From CAG-791 sp000431495 (lineage in GTDB: Bacteria; Bacillota; Clostridia; Lachnospirales; Lachnospiraceae): a stretch of 30,633 nt of DNA. A program made the translations under genes and the position numbers. The notes beneath the pieces are model-generated. The model saw nothing but the letters and a program-made list of their open reading frames with translations, did no database searches and was not told the DNA's origin. Below are positions 15,259 to 23,315 of the stretch, one piece after another (positions within the stretch are counted from its first letter, which is position 1; each line of letters opens with the position of its first letter). The DNA lies in the NCBI GenBank assembly GCA_052117605.1, contig JBQKIT010000024.1. One strand, given 5' to 3'.

Positions 15259-15625
15259 TTATTCGGTGTCAATCAGCTCCTTCAGATTTCTGATCTGCCG
15301 GTCGACTCCGTTCTTCTCCCGAAGAAGCCTCTCCAGCGCGCCGTTCATGACTTCAAGCCGATTGACATAACAGTCATCCAGAAGCGCCCGGATCTCAGCG
15401 ATACGAAGCCCCGCTCCGCGATATTCAATAGATACCATTCAAGCGCTCGAGCCTTTCGCGATCATAGAGCTTGAACTGCTGCGGTTCCGTTCGCTCATAA
15501 GGCACAAGAAGCCCAATCCGGTCATAGTAAAAAAGTGTTTTCCGGGTAATGCCTGTTATCCTGCAGATTTCCCCGACAGAATATAGCGTTTCGTCATGTT
15601 TTCTGTTGTCTGTGCTGTTGTCCAT
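15259..15625 (-). pseudogene. MerR-family transcriptional regulator, frameshifted
   Basis: The first part (start at 15625, MDNSTDNRKHDETLYS) contains a clear MerR DNA-binding region, VGEICRITGITRKTLFYYDR followed by the wing and RERLERLNGIY, then stops at TGA near 15425. The next frame continues directly with a MerR dimerisation helix, LRIAEIRALLDDCY...LERLLREKN...LKELIDTE, ending at TAA 15259. A single one-base change would restore a regulator of about 122 residues, a normal size for a short MerR. The frameshift falls exactly at the helix-turn-helix/coiled-coil boundary. No effector domain is seen. A truncated 65-residue product could still be made. The GAGCTCTC-type upstream context has no strong ribosome site. 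Confidence 0.75.
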
Positions 15626-16025
15626 CTGAGCTCTCCTTCCAAAGAAAGAATAACCCGGGGAACAGACCATTCCTATGCCCAAAATTCTTCCAAAAAATCA
15701 CATGCAATTTTTATGAAGTTCTTCCAATATTCAACGGAACCTCTGCCTGCTATACTTCAGACAACAAATGCATATCTGCGTTCCCTTTCTTTATCCGGGC
15801 CTTCTCTATCAGCTCCGGCCATCTCAAATTCTTCTTACTCTGATTCACATTAATTCTTATCGAACGAAGCCTATGCATGAAACAATCCCATTCCATTCTA
15901 TTTTGCAGAGGCCAGAAAGGATCTGATTGCATTCGGATTCTGATCTGATTCATGTCTTACATCCCAGGTCATAACCACCCGAAACACGACCGATTCTCTC
16001 TGATCCTCTGCGGCAAGGAGACTCC
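15626..16025. other. Intergenic region without a recognised gene
   Basis: About 400 bp between the broken MerR gene and the Rpn gene. No long frame has coding character on either strand and I see no strong promoter or hairpin. Given the decay on both sides, it may be eroded coding sequence. Confidence 0.4.
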
Positions 16026-17021
16026 ATGAAGAAAAAAACAGGAAGCAAGATGAACCGACGCTACAAGGACAGATTGTTCTATGCTCTCTTCGGCTCTGAA
16101 GAACGTAAACGCCTGACTCTTGAGCTGTACAATGCCATCAACCAAACCGATTATGACAACCCGGATGATCTTCAGCTCAACACCATCGAGGACGTCGTCT
16201 ACATGGGCATGAAGAACGATGTTTCGTTTCTTCTTGCCAGCGACCTCAACATGTACGAACAGCAGAGCACCTGGAATCCCAACATGCCGCTTCGCTGCTT
16301 CCTCTATGCGGCACATGCCCTGGAAAAATATCTTCACGACACCAGGAACTCCTCTCGGTTGCTTACCTCTACGCTCGTAAAAGTTCCCACTCCAAGACTT
16401 GTCGTGCTGTATAATGGAATTCAGGAAAACGATGATACCGTTCTTTCTCTCTCCGACTGCTTCGAAAATCCCGGAGGCGATATCGATGTAATCGTGCATG
16501 TATACAACATCAACCCGGGGCACCGACTTCCGGACTGCTGTAGACCGCTGGAAGATTACTCCCGGTTTGTAAGTGCGTACAGAGACCGGATTACAGCTGT
16601 CGGTGCGGAACAGGCAGCAAATGAGGCACTGGATTTCCTTCCGGAGGGAGAGGTCAAGGACTACATTCTGTCACAGAAAGGTGAGGTGATCGACATGCTG
16701 CTGACCGAATACGATGAAGAGGAAACCCTGAAGGTTGTTGCAGAAGATGCGAGAGCAGAAGGTGAAGCCATCGGCATGGCAAAGGGGGAAGCAATCGGCG
16801 TTGCGAAAGGCGAGGCAATCGGCGTTGCAAAGGGCGAGGCAATCGGCGTTGCAAAGGGCGAGGCAATCGGCGTAGTAAAAGGCAGAGCACTTGGTGAAGA
16901 CCGACTCGCTTCGCTGATCTCCGCAATGGTACAAAGCGGCGCCGATCAGGAAGCCATTCTGAAGGCATCGACCGATCCTGCGTACCGGAAGGAAATGTAT
17001 ACTGAATATCACATTGAATAA
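16026..17021 (+). CDS. Rpn-family recombination-promoting nuclease / putative transposase-like protein
   Basis: A 331-residue protein of the Rpn/YhgA-like group in the PD-(D/E)XK nuclease superfamily. The nuclease core is seen as KNDVSFLL (catalytic Asp65) and LNMYEQQSTWNPNMPLR (Glu78-x-Gln80 in place of ExK), as is usual in this family. E. coli Rpn proteins promote RecA-independent recombination; the role in Bacillota is unknown. From residue 246 to 285 an 8-residue unit GEAIGVAK repeats five times, encoded by a 24-bp tandem repeat. The C-terminal 45 residues (LASLISAMVQSGADQEAIL) are a short helical motif common at the end of these proteins. Ribosome site AAGGAG, 6 bases before ATG. It is the only intact gene between the M48 start and the UvrA paralogue. 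Confidence 0.85.
   Translation: MKKKTGSKMNRRYKDRLFYALFGSEERKRLTLELYNAINQTDYDNPDDLQLNTIEDVVYMGMKNDVSFLLASDLNMYEQQSTWNPNMPLRCFLYAAHALEKYLHDTRNSSRLLTSTLVKVPTPRLVVLYNGIQENDDTVLSLSDCFENPGGDIDVIVHVYNINPGHRLPDCCRPLEDYSRFVSAYRDRITAVGAEQAANEALDFLPEGEVKDYILSQKGEVIDMLLTEYDEEETLKVVAEDARAEGEAIGMAKGEAIGVAKGEAIGVAKGEAIGVAKGEAIGVVKGRALGEDRLASLISAMVQSGADQEAILKASTDPAYRKEMYTEYHIE
16761..16880 (+). repeat. Five tandem 24-bp repeats inside the Rpn gene
   Basis: Units start at 16761, 16785, 16809, 16833 and 16857, each coding GEAIG(V/M)(A/V)K. Copies 3 and 4 are identical in DNA; the first and last differ most. This is an in-frame, slippage-prone array whose copy number probably varies between strains. Confidence 0.95.
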
Positions 17022-17022
17022 T

Positions 17023-17087
17023 CTGCAGGGCTCCACCAACGTTGTATCCTTCACGTTGATGGAGCCCTGCAGCGAGCGATCGTTTTT
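17023..17087 (+). terminator. Long inverted repeat / terminator after the Rpn gene
   Basis: Arms of about 20 bp (ctgcagggctcca.../...tggagccctgcag, 17023-17042 and 17053-17072) pair with one mismatch around a 10-base loop. The T-tract (17083-17087) is about 10 bases beyond the stem, further than usual, so it may act as a terminator or simply as a stable 3' hairpin. Confidence 0.6.
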
Positions 17088-17114
17088 CACAGAATGATAT
17101 ACAGAATCATCCTC

Positions 17115-17546
17115 TTATTTCACTTCATTTTTCCATGGTATCGAGGCAGATGCCCCTTTTCTTGTCACCGCAACGGATGCTGCCAGAGTTGCCATCTGCA
17201 AAGCCTTCTCTGCATTTCCGCCAGGACAAATATTCTTCCAGAAAATAACCGGTGAAGGTGTCCCCCGCTGCCGTCGTATCGACTGCTTTTACTCGTCCAC
17301 GAATTCCCTGAAATTCTTCTGGTTGGCACCGCCATATAATATGATCGAATTCTGTCCGTCGCCGCCGATCATCCCTGCATGCCAGACCTCCGCACCGGCC
17401 CGTGTAAGCGCAATGGATTGATTCAATCCTTTCCCACCCGGACAGATCTCCAGTTGCTGAAAAGAAACGGTTTCTCCGGGCATTACAATATGTTCCAGAT
17501 AATAATTAAAATCAAGATTCAAAGATCCGTAATTCAAGATTCTCAT
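17115..17546 (-). pseudogene. Decayed PfkB-family kinase, paralogue of the intact kinase at 461-1375
   Basis: The N-terminus (MRILNYGSLNLDFNY) and the GGKGLNQSIALTRAGAEVWHAG block align closely with the intact kinase near the left end. After GMIGGDG it jumps straight to QNSIILYGGANQ, so about 35 residues are missing. After FREFVDE it hits a stop, and a second deletion of roughly 110 residues plus a frame change leads to VKAVDTTAAGDTF. A third frame change is needed to read the last part, EKALQMATLAASVAVTRKGA to a stop at 17115. The missing pieces include parts of the sugar lid and most of the central domain, so it cannot fold as a kinase. Start at 17546 has a GGAGGGG ribosome site. It lies downstream of broken sugar-ABC ATPase genes. 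Confidence 0.88.
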
Positions 17547-17586
17547 AGCCCCTCCTTCAGAAAATAAACATGCTTCTTCTTCACGT

Positions 17587-17626
17587 AAAAGACTCCTGCC
17601 TTGATTCGGCAGGAGTCTTCTCTTTT
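17587..17626 (-). terminator. Intrinsic terminator after the ABC ATPase remnants
   Basis: A perfect 10-bp stem (gactcctgcc/ggcaggagtc, 17591-17600 and 17608-17617) with a 7-base loop. On the minus strand it is followed by TTTT, and on the plus strand by a longer T-rich run (tcttctcttttt), so it could work in both directions. Confidence 0.85.
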
Positions 17627-17633
17627 TACACAT

Positions 17634-18465
17634 TTACTCATCACCCGGAATAATCCGCATCTCCGTTGCCGCATCGAACAGATGAGCTTTCTTATCATCA
17701 ATACCAAAGTAGATTTCCTGATCCTGAACCAGATCGTAAATGTTGCCTTCCAGTTCTGCCTTCAGGATAATATCTCCGGCCTTGATTGAAACGATCGTCG
17801 TCTCCCCAAGTGGCTCTGTAACATAGACAGTCCCTTTGAAAAATCCGTCTGTTTCCTCTCGCGAAACTTCCAGATCATGCGGACGGAATCCGTAAATCAC
17901 CGACTTACCGTCATCAAGAGAATCCGCATAGCGCTCTGTTTTGACTTCAAAAGCGCCTTTCTCAACGATAGTTGTCTCTTTTCCCACACGCCTGATCGTG
18001 CAAGGAACCAGATTCATCTGCGGTGTTCCGATGAATCCTGCAACAAAGACATTGGCCGGATAGTAATAAACCTCGTCCGGAGTTCCGACCTGCTGGCGTT
18101 CCCCGTTGTTCATGATCAAAATCTTATCTGCCATTGTCATCGCTTCGATCTGCTCATGCGTGACATAAACGGTCGTCAGGCCCAGCTTTTCATGCAGATG
18201 TCAAATGACACTTCGCATATTGCTGCGCATTCTCGCATCCAGATGGGACAGCGGCTCATCCATGATCGTCACGTCCGGATTACGTACCAGAGCACGTGCA
18301 ATCGATACACGCTGTTTCTGTCCGCTGGACAGAGCCGCCGGCTTCACATACAGAACATTGGTCAGGCGGAGTTTTTTGGCAATATCCATTACCTTCTCTT
18401 TGATCTTCTCGGGAGATTCCTTATGAATCTTCAAAGGATATGCGATATTATCGTAAATCGTGAAA
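17634..18465 (-). pseudogene. Truncated sugar-ABC transporter ATPase (MsmK/UgpC/MalK type), missing N-terminus and with a nonsense codon
   Basis: Reads as the last three-quarters of a CUT1-family ATPase. FTIYDNIAYPLK marks the region after the Q-loop. It is followed by the signature LSSGQKQRVSIARALVR, Walker B VTIMDEPLSHLD, and, after an in-frame TGA at 18201-18203, YVTHEQIEAMTMAD with the H-loop histidine, then a C-terminal OB/regulatory domain (GTPQMNLV, YGFRPHDLEV, LGETTIVSI). The Walker A region (about 80 N-terminal residues) is missing, replaced by the tail of a second ATPase gene. The TGA is a single in-frame change; both sides are in the same frame. It would have powered uptake of an oligosaccharide or glycerol-phosphate-type substrate. 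No permease or binding-protein genes are in the window. Confidence 0.88.
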
Positions 18466-18860
18466 TCCGGACTTTCGTCTCAGAATCAAAAAGATAGATC
18501 TTTCCATCCTGCGGCTTCAAGAAAACGGTCTCACCTTTTTTATAAGAATAATCTCTCTTGACCTTGGCCAGCAGCATCCGGTTCTGGAAGTTGATCTCCA
18601 CGATCTGTTTGGCACCTGTCGGAAGGATCCGTTCTACGGTTCCGTACAGATCCTTCGTCTTGTCCCCATCACGGGAAATCAGGATTTCCGAAGGACGAAT
18701 TCCAATATCTGAAGGGCCATATTTTTCCAGCTTAAACGGAAGAGGAATCACACATTCGCTGCCGATCTTAGCAACTGCCTTCCTGCATAAGCTCCCCATT
18801 GTTAATGACAACAATCTTACGCCAAAGGCTTATCGAGATGAAGTAAGAACATATTAGAGA
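18466..18860 (-). pseudogene. C-terminal remnant of a second sugar-ABC ATPase
   Basis: Contains the regulatory OB-like domain of another CUT1 ATPase: ECVIPLPFKLEKYG, DIGIRPSEILIS, GTVERILPTGAKQIVE and KIYLFDSETKVRIS. Upstream, in shifting frames, are scraps of its ATPase domain: FSNMFLLHLDKPLA (D-loop region) and KIVVINNGELMQEGS (the segment after the H-loop), separated by stops. It joins the next ATPase remnant in mid-gene at about 18465, as expected if recombination or deletion fused two adjacent paralogues. The result is a chimera with no intact nucleotide-binding site. Confidence 0.8.
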
Positions 18861-18917
18861 ACTCCTGATTACAAAAAACCGTTCCGTCGCGTCAAACTCT
18901 CCATCCGGCAAAGATGA

Positions 18918-18923
18918 TATAAT
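18918..18923 (+). promoter_or_regulatory. Candidate -10 element for the UvrA paralogue
   Basis: A perfect TATAAT lies 52 bp upstream of the UvrA-like start codon. The 17-bp-spaced -35 position (18895-18900) is aactct, a poor match, so the promoter, if real, may need an activator. Confidence 0.35.
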
Positions 18924-18975
18924 TCACCTATCAACTTAGATCGCATGAAAAATAACAACCAAAAAGGCAATAGAC

Positions 18976-21456
18976 ATGATTGATAAAATGTTGATTCGCG
19001 GAGCAAAGGTCCACAACCTGAAGAATGTCGATGTGGAGATTCCGCTTGGAAAAATTGTAGGGATTGCAGGCGTGTCCGGCTCCGGAAAATCATCGCTTGC
19101 CCTGGGTATTCTGTATGCGGAAGGCTCCCGGCGCTATCTTGAGGCCCTCTCCACCTACACCCGCCGCCGCATGACACAGGCTTCCAGAGCCTGTGTAGAT
19201 GAGATTCTGTATGTTCCTGCTGCACTGGCGCTGCATCAGCGTCCCGGCGTGCCTGGTATCCGGAGTACCTTTGGTACAGGAACGGAGCTTCTCAACAGTC
19301 TGCGGTTGATGTATTCCCGCCTTGCCAGCCACCGCTGTCCCAACGGGCACTATCTTGCTCCGTCTCTCGCGGTTGCCGCAGGAAAAGAGCTTGTCTGCCC
19401 GGAATGTGGCACACATTTCTATGCACCGTCAGCGGAAGAGCTGGCCTTCAATTCCCAGGGAGCCTGCCAGAAGTGCGGTGGAACCGGCATTGTCCGCACC
19501 GTAGATCTGGATACGCTCGTACCGGACGACTCCCTGACCATCGACGAGGGGGCCGTTGCCCCTTGGAACAGTCTGATGTGGTCACTGATGACAGATATTT
19601 GCCGGGAGATGGGCGTGCGCACGGATGTGCCATTCCGGGATCTGACCGAGCGTGAAAAAGAAATCGTGTTCCATGGCCCTGCCGAGAAAAAGCATATTTT
19701 TTACCACAATAAAAATTCCAATCAGGCAGGAGAACTGGATTTCACATATTTCAATGCCGTCTACACTGTAGAAAACGCCCTGGCAAAGGTCAAGGATGAA
19801 AAGGGCATGAAGCGGGTGGAGAAGTTTCTGAAAGAGGAGCTTTGTCCGGAATGTCACGGTACACGCCTGTCCGCCGCTGCCCGTGCGCCGAAGCTGCGGG
19901 ACATTTCACTGGATGAAGCCTGCACCATGACGCTTGAGGATCTGGTCAATTGGGTACGAGGTGTCCCGGAGAGCCTGCCGGAGGATATGCGCCCTATGGC
20001 GGAGAGCATCTGTGACGCTTTTCAGGGAACTGCAAAGCGGCTGATGGATTTAGGCCTTGGCTATCTGACGCTTGACCGTTCGGCATCCACACTCTCCACC
20101 GGAGAGCGCCAGCGGATGCAGCTTGCCCGTGCCGTCCGCAACCGCACCACCGGCGTTCTCTATGTACTGGACGAACCCTCCATCGGTCTGCACCCCTCCA
20201 ATATTGTGGGGCTTACCGGTGTGATGCACGATCTCGTCGCAGACGGAAACTCCGTCATTCTGGTCGATCATGATACACAGATTCTGAAGGAGGCCGACTG
20301 GATCATCGAAATGGGACCGGAGGCCGGCGCAAAGGGCGGTCATATCATTGCACAGGGCGACATTCCTTCTATTGAAAAGGATCCTGCTTCCCAGATCGGT
20401 CCGTTTCTTTCCGGTGCCGCCAGAAGCAGGCTGCGTTCCTGTGCCGAGAAAGAAAGCCTGTTTGAGAACGGCACGATCCATTTGTCTACGAATCAGATTC
20501 ATACGGTAAAACCCCTGGAGGTCGATATTCCCAAGGGGCGACTCACGGTTGTCACCGGGGTACCCGGCTCCGGAAAAACCACCATGGTACTGGAAAGCCT
20601 GATCCCCGCTCTGGAAGCGAAAATCCATGGTGCCGCACTGCCTGCCCACATCCACGCAATCGATGCTGACGGCATTGCACACATCAAGCTGATTGATGCC
20701 ACGCCCATCGGCATCAATGTCCGCTCCACCGTGGCAACCTACGCAGGCGTCCACGATGAACTGCGCAAGCTCTATGCAAAATCGCCCGATGCAAAAGCCC
20801 TCGGTTACAGGGCCGGGGATTTTTCCTACAACACCGGCTCGCTTCGCTGCCCCGGCTGCGACGGAACCGGCGTTGTCAGTCTCGACGTGCAGTTCCTGCC
20901 GGATGTCGACATTCCCTGCCCGGACTGCCGCGGGTCCCGCTATGACAAGGCCGCTTACGCAGTCAGGCTCACTAATAAAGACGGTGCGAGCATTTCCCTG
21001 CCGGAGCTGATGGACATGGATGTGAACACCGCACTCGACTTCTGCAAGGATATGAAGGGGGTCGGCCAGAAGCTTGGGATTCTCAGACAGCTTGGCCTCG
21101 GCTACTTAACACTTGGCGAAGAAACTCCCGGACTGTCCGGCGGCGAGGCGCAGCGACTGAAGCTTGCCAGCGAAATTGGAAAAACACAGTCTGATTCTGT
21201 TTTTGTCTTTGACGAACCCTCCATCGGCCTGCATCCGCTGGATGTGCGGGTTCTGCTGGGTGTCTTTCAGGCGCTCCTGGATCACGGTGCGACCGTAGTT
21301 GTTATTGAACATGACCTGGATGTAATCCGGAACGCTGACTATGTGATCGACATGGGGCCGGGCGGCGGCGAAGCCGGCGGACGGATCATCGCCAGAGGAA
21401 CGCCGCAGGAAATCCGGGAAAACAAAAACAGCATTACCGGCAAGTATTTATCATGA
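18976..21456 (+). CDS. UvrA-like ATPase (UvrA paralogue, excinuclease ABC subunit A family)
   Basis: An 826-residue tandem ABC ATPase of the UvrA family. First half: Walker A GVSGSGKSS (32-40), zinc-type cysteine pairs at 141/144 and 164/167, signature LSTGERQRMQLARA and Walker B VLYVLDEPSIGLHP. Second half: Walker A GVPGSGKTT, cysteine pairs CPGC and CPDC, signature LSGGEAQRLKLASE, Walker B VFVFDEPSIGLHP and H-loop VVIEHDLDVI. Housekeeping UvrA is about 940 residues; this is about 110 shorter and its first signature is LSTGE, not LSGGE. It therefore looks like a UvrA2/DrrC-type paralogue, which in other bacteria assists in tolerance to DNA-binding drugs. The start at 18976 has AAAGG upstream. 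It stands alone on the plus strand. Confidence 0.92.
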   Translation: MIDKMLIRGAKVHNLKNVDVEIPLGKIVGIAGVSGSGKSSLALGILYAEGSRRYLEALSTYTRRRMTQASRACVDEILYVPAALALHQRPGVPGIRSTFGTGTELLNSLRLMYSRLASHRCPNGHYLAPSLAVAAGKELVCPECGTHFYAPSAEELAFNSQGACQKCGGTGIVRTVDLDTLVPDDSLTIDEGAVAPWNSLMWSLMTDICREMGVRTDVPFRDLTEREKEIVFHGPAEKKHIFYHNKNSNQAGELDFTYFNAVYTVENALAKVKDEKGMKRVEKFLKEELCPECHGTRLSAAARAPKLRDISLDEACTMTLEDLVNWVRGVPESLPEDMRPMAESICDAFQGTAKRLMDLGLGYLTLDRSASTLSTGERQRMQLARAVRNRTTGVLYVLDEPSIGLHPSNIVGLTGVMHDLVADGNSVILVDHDTQILKEADWIIEMGPEAGAKGGHIIAQGDIPSIEKDPASQIGPFLSGAARSRLRSCAEKESLFENGTIHLSTNQIHTVKPLEVDIPKGRLTVVTGVPGSGKTTMVLESLIPALEAKIHGAALPAHIHAIDADGIAHIKLIDATPIGINVRSTVATYAGVHDELRKLYAKSPDAKALGYRAGDFSYNTGSLRCPGCDGTGVVSLDVQFLPDVDIPCPDCRGSRYDKAAYAVRLTNKDGASISLPELMDMDVNTALDFCKDMKGVGQKLGILRQLGLGYLTLGEETPGLSGGEAQRLKLASEIGKTQSDSVFVFDEPSIGLHPLDVRVLLGVFQALLDHGATVVVIEHDLDVIRNADYVIDMGPGGGEAGGRIIARGTPQEIRENKNSITGKYLS

Positions 21457-21522
21457 CACCAAACAGGAGGAGAAACGGGGAAGCTCCTTCCGGATTTCCG
21501 GAGCGCATCCTCATTCACTGAT

Positions 21523-21834
21523 TCAGGAAGATGAAGATGCATTTGCTGACAGTACGCTCTCCATAACTGCTCTTGCCGCAGCTTCATCTTCTGCTCGAAC
21601 ATAAATGTTATACATATCGCGGTCGATCTTTCCACCCGGCCCAAAGTCCCGGTTGTCCAACGAGCATCCGCAGGTCACAGGGCCGGGCTCCTTTTGGAAT
21701 GCATTGGCCTCTATTTTGCGAATTCCTGCTGCCTTCAGGGCCTCTTTCAGCGCCGTCCATTCCTTTCTGGCTCCGCGCTTCTCATAAATTTTCACTTTTC
21801 CGGTCCCAAATACTTTTCCCAAAAGCTTTATCAT
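21523..21834 (-). CDS. Small conserved hypothetical protein
   Basis: A 103-residue soluble protein with no signal peptide. The N-terminus is basic (MIKLLGKVFGTGKVKIYEKR), with an ALKEALKAAGI helix, a CGCSLDNRDFGPGGKIDRD segment (residues about 55-73) and IYVRAEDEAAARAVM near the end. The fold is probably a compact alpha/beta unit, with an exposed Cys-Gly-Cys. I do not recognise a named family. Ribosome site AAAGGAAA precedes the ATG at 21834, 12 bp after the esterase gene, so it is the last gene of the operon that starts at 23267. Function unknown. Confidence 0.7.
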   Translation of the reverse strand: MIKLLGKVFGTGKVKIYEKRGARKEWTALKEALKAAGIRKIEANAFQKEPGPVTCGCSLDNRDFGPGGKIDRDMYNIYVRAEDEAAARAVMESVLSANASSSS

Positions 21835-21846
21835 AGAATTTCCTTT

Positions 21847-22530
21847 CTACTTTATAAGGAGCTCCTTTATTCCCTTTGCGCTCCGAAGAGCCGCGTCCTT
21901 GAAGTGATTTTCGGGATTTAACGCCCAGCTTACATCCACCCCCACAGCTTTATAATGCTGAAGGATGGCTTCGGTATTTGTCTGTACGGTCTTCAGAATC
22001 GCATGCTTCGTCCTTGCCTCTGCATCTCCCAACGAAATATATAGTTTCTCAGGTTTCCGCATCAGCTCATGCTCAAGCACATACTCCCTGAACTTCGGAA
22101 ACCACAACGATCCGGATATACTGGCAACACGCTCAAAGGTATCACATCGATACATCGCATACAATGCAAAGAGACCCGCCAGAGAATACCCGGCAATGCC
22201 AATGTACACCGGTGTCCCTTGGATTCGATCGTTCGCTGCCGGAATCATTTCTGTCGTCAGCACCTTCAGATATTCGTCTGCTCCTCCCGTAGCTGGCGGA
22301 TCGTTCTTCGACAGCGGCGGACAGCTCCACGGCGTCATATCGTGATACCACTGAAGTTTTCCAACCACGAGCAGATTACATTCTGGTGCATTCAGATCCC
22401 GAAGCGCATGAAAGATCGATTCTCCATCTCCCATCACCGTATTCCAAATGATAAGCGGTCGATTCGCCCCCTGTGCCGGATAAAGCGTGACCTCTTTTTC
22501 ATGTATCTGAAATCCGATTTTCTCCATCAT
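21847..22530 (-). CDS. Alpha/beta-hydrolase, putative esterase
   Basis: A 227-residue cytosolic esterase-like protein. The nucleophile elbow is GYSLAG (114-119, Ser116); ISLGDAEAR (about 165-173) supplies the probable Asp, and ENHFKD, near the C-terminus, the His. The SGSLWFP block after the nucleophile recalls the putative esterase (enterochelin-esterase/IroE-like) group. The substrate is unknown. AAAGGG lies upstream of ATG-ATG at 22530. It is 21 bp downstream of the XRE regulator gene and 12 bp before the small hypothetical gene. Confidence 0.85.
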   Translation of the reverse strand: MMEKIGFQIHEKEVTLYPAQGANRPLIIWNTVMGDGESIFHALRDLNAPECNLLVVGKLQWYHDMTPWSCPPLSKNDPPATGGADEYLKVLTTEMIPAANDRIQGTPVYIGIAGYSLAGLFALYAMYRCDTFERVASISGSLWFPKFREYVLEHELMRKPEKLYISLGDAEARTKHAILKTVQTNTEAILQHYKAVGVDVSWALNPENHFKDAALRSAKGIKELLIK

Positions 22531-22551
22531 ACAAAACCCTTTGCTCTCTGA

Positions 22552-22749
22552 TCATGTCTCTTCCCAGAACAGTTCATCCAGCGTGCGATTCAGCACTTTG
22601 CAGATCGCGATGCAAAGTCGGATCGTCGGATTATAATCACCTTTTTCGATGGCGTTGATGGTCTGCCGCGATACGCCGACCAGGTCTGCCAGCTGCTGTT
22701 GGGACAGATCCAGCGCTGCACGCGCCGATTTCATCTTAAGGTTCTTCAT
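22552..22749 (-). CDS. XRE-family transcriptional regulator
   Basis: A 65-residue helix-turn-helix protein of the short Cro/CI-like (YozG-type) group: MKSARAALDLSQQQLADLVGVSRQTINAIEKGDYNPTIRL contains both helices of the motif, with LDLSQQQLADL as helix 2 and VSRQTINAIEKG as the recognition helix. It has no effector domain, and the C-terminal TLDELFWEE is typical of this group. The start overlaps the end of the membrane-protein gene by 4 bp (ATGA), so translation is coupled. It most likely represses its own promoter at 23316-23344, where two copies of an 18-bp near-palindrome are found. Confidence 0.93.
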   Translation of the reverse strand: MKNLKMKSARAALDLSQQQLADLVGVSRQTINAIEKGDYNPTIRLCIAICKVLNRTLDELFWEET

Positions 22750-23267
22750 TCCAACGAGCCTCCTCTTTTATCCATCCAGGATTTCACAAGCAGGTTCGCA
22801 AGGATGAGTGCGAAGAACACCAGGATCAGCAGATATATCCCGCCATCCCAGGTGAGTACACCATGCACGATCACATCACCGTTTTTTATCTGTCCCCTGA
22901 GGCCCATATACTGCATCGCCATCACGCTCACCATGAGACCTACGGCGATGTTCGATCCGGACGTCTGGCGGATTCCCCAGTACGCATCCTTCCAGATATC
23001 GTAAAGAATGACCACCAGGCATCCCACCATGAGACAGGCCATCATCAGAAGTGAAAATTCGATCGGCAGCGTGCCCACACACTCTTCCCATAGCACTGCC
23101 GCTGCAAGAAGAAAGGCCAAGGTCAAAAAGCCATAACGAAATGCCCTGCCCCGAATCAGCTCCTGTCGTTCATCATAGCCACTGTAGTCCTTATCTTTCT
23201 TAAACATGATGATCTTAAATATCTGAATGGCGATAAAGGCTCCTGCAAACGAGATGATGTCTTTCAT
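22746..23267 (-). CDS. Multi-spanning membrane protein paired with the XRE regulator
   Basis: A 173-residue membrane protein with four likely helices: residues about 4-20, 47-65, 73-92 and, near the C-terminus, YLLILVFFALILANLLV. A charged loop, KKDKDYSGYDERQELIRGRAFRYG, follows helix 1; the DERQxxxRxxA pattern is typical of small membrane proteins (DUF2178/DUF3169-like) that sit next to a short XRE regulator in Bacillota. The start at 23267 has AAGGAGA nine bases upstream; a 23-residue extension to 23336 would run back into the promoter. It heads a four-gene operon. Its function is unknown; signal sensing for the regulator is a guess. Confidence 0.85.
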   Translation of the reverse strand: MKDIISFAGAFIAIQIFKIIMFKKDKDYSGYDERQELIRGRAFRYGFLTLAFLLAAAVLWEECVGTLPIEFSLLMMACLMVGCLVVILYDIWKDAYWGIRQTSGSNIAVGLMVSVMAMQYMGLRGQIKNGDVIVHGVLTWDGGIYLLILVFFALILANLLVKSWMDKRGGSLE

Positions 23268-23292
23268 ATGTGCAAATCTCCTTCCGACATAA

Positions 23293-23310
23293 TGTAAACT
23301 ATATCTTACA
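23293..23310. promoter_or_regulatory. Operator-like 18-bp near-palindrome, copy 1
   Basis: tgtaaactatatcttaca reads TGTAA-N8-TTACA. It covers the predicted transcription start of the XRE operon. A 16/18 match to it is found at 23339-23356. A repressor here would block initiation. Confidence 0.6.
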
Positions 23311-23315
23311 TTTTC

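Noticed and set aside
16654..17090. Minus-strand frames opposite the Rpn gene with repeated PLQRRLPR-type peptides
   Set aside because: They are the antisense reading of the 24-bp GEAIGVAK repeats, without ribosome sites or family resemblance.
21457..21522. Hairpin between the UvrA paralogue and the convergent hypothetical gene as a bidirectional terminator
   Set aside because: The stem is short (gctcc/ggagc) and there is no T-tract on either side.
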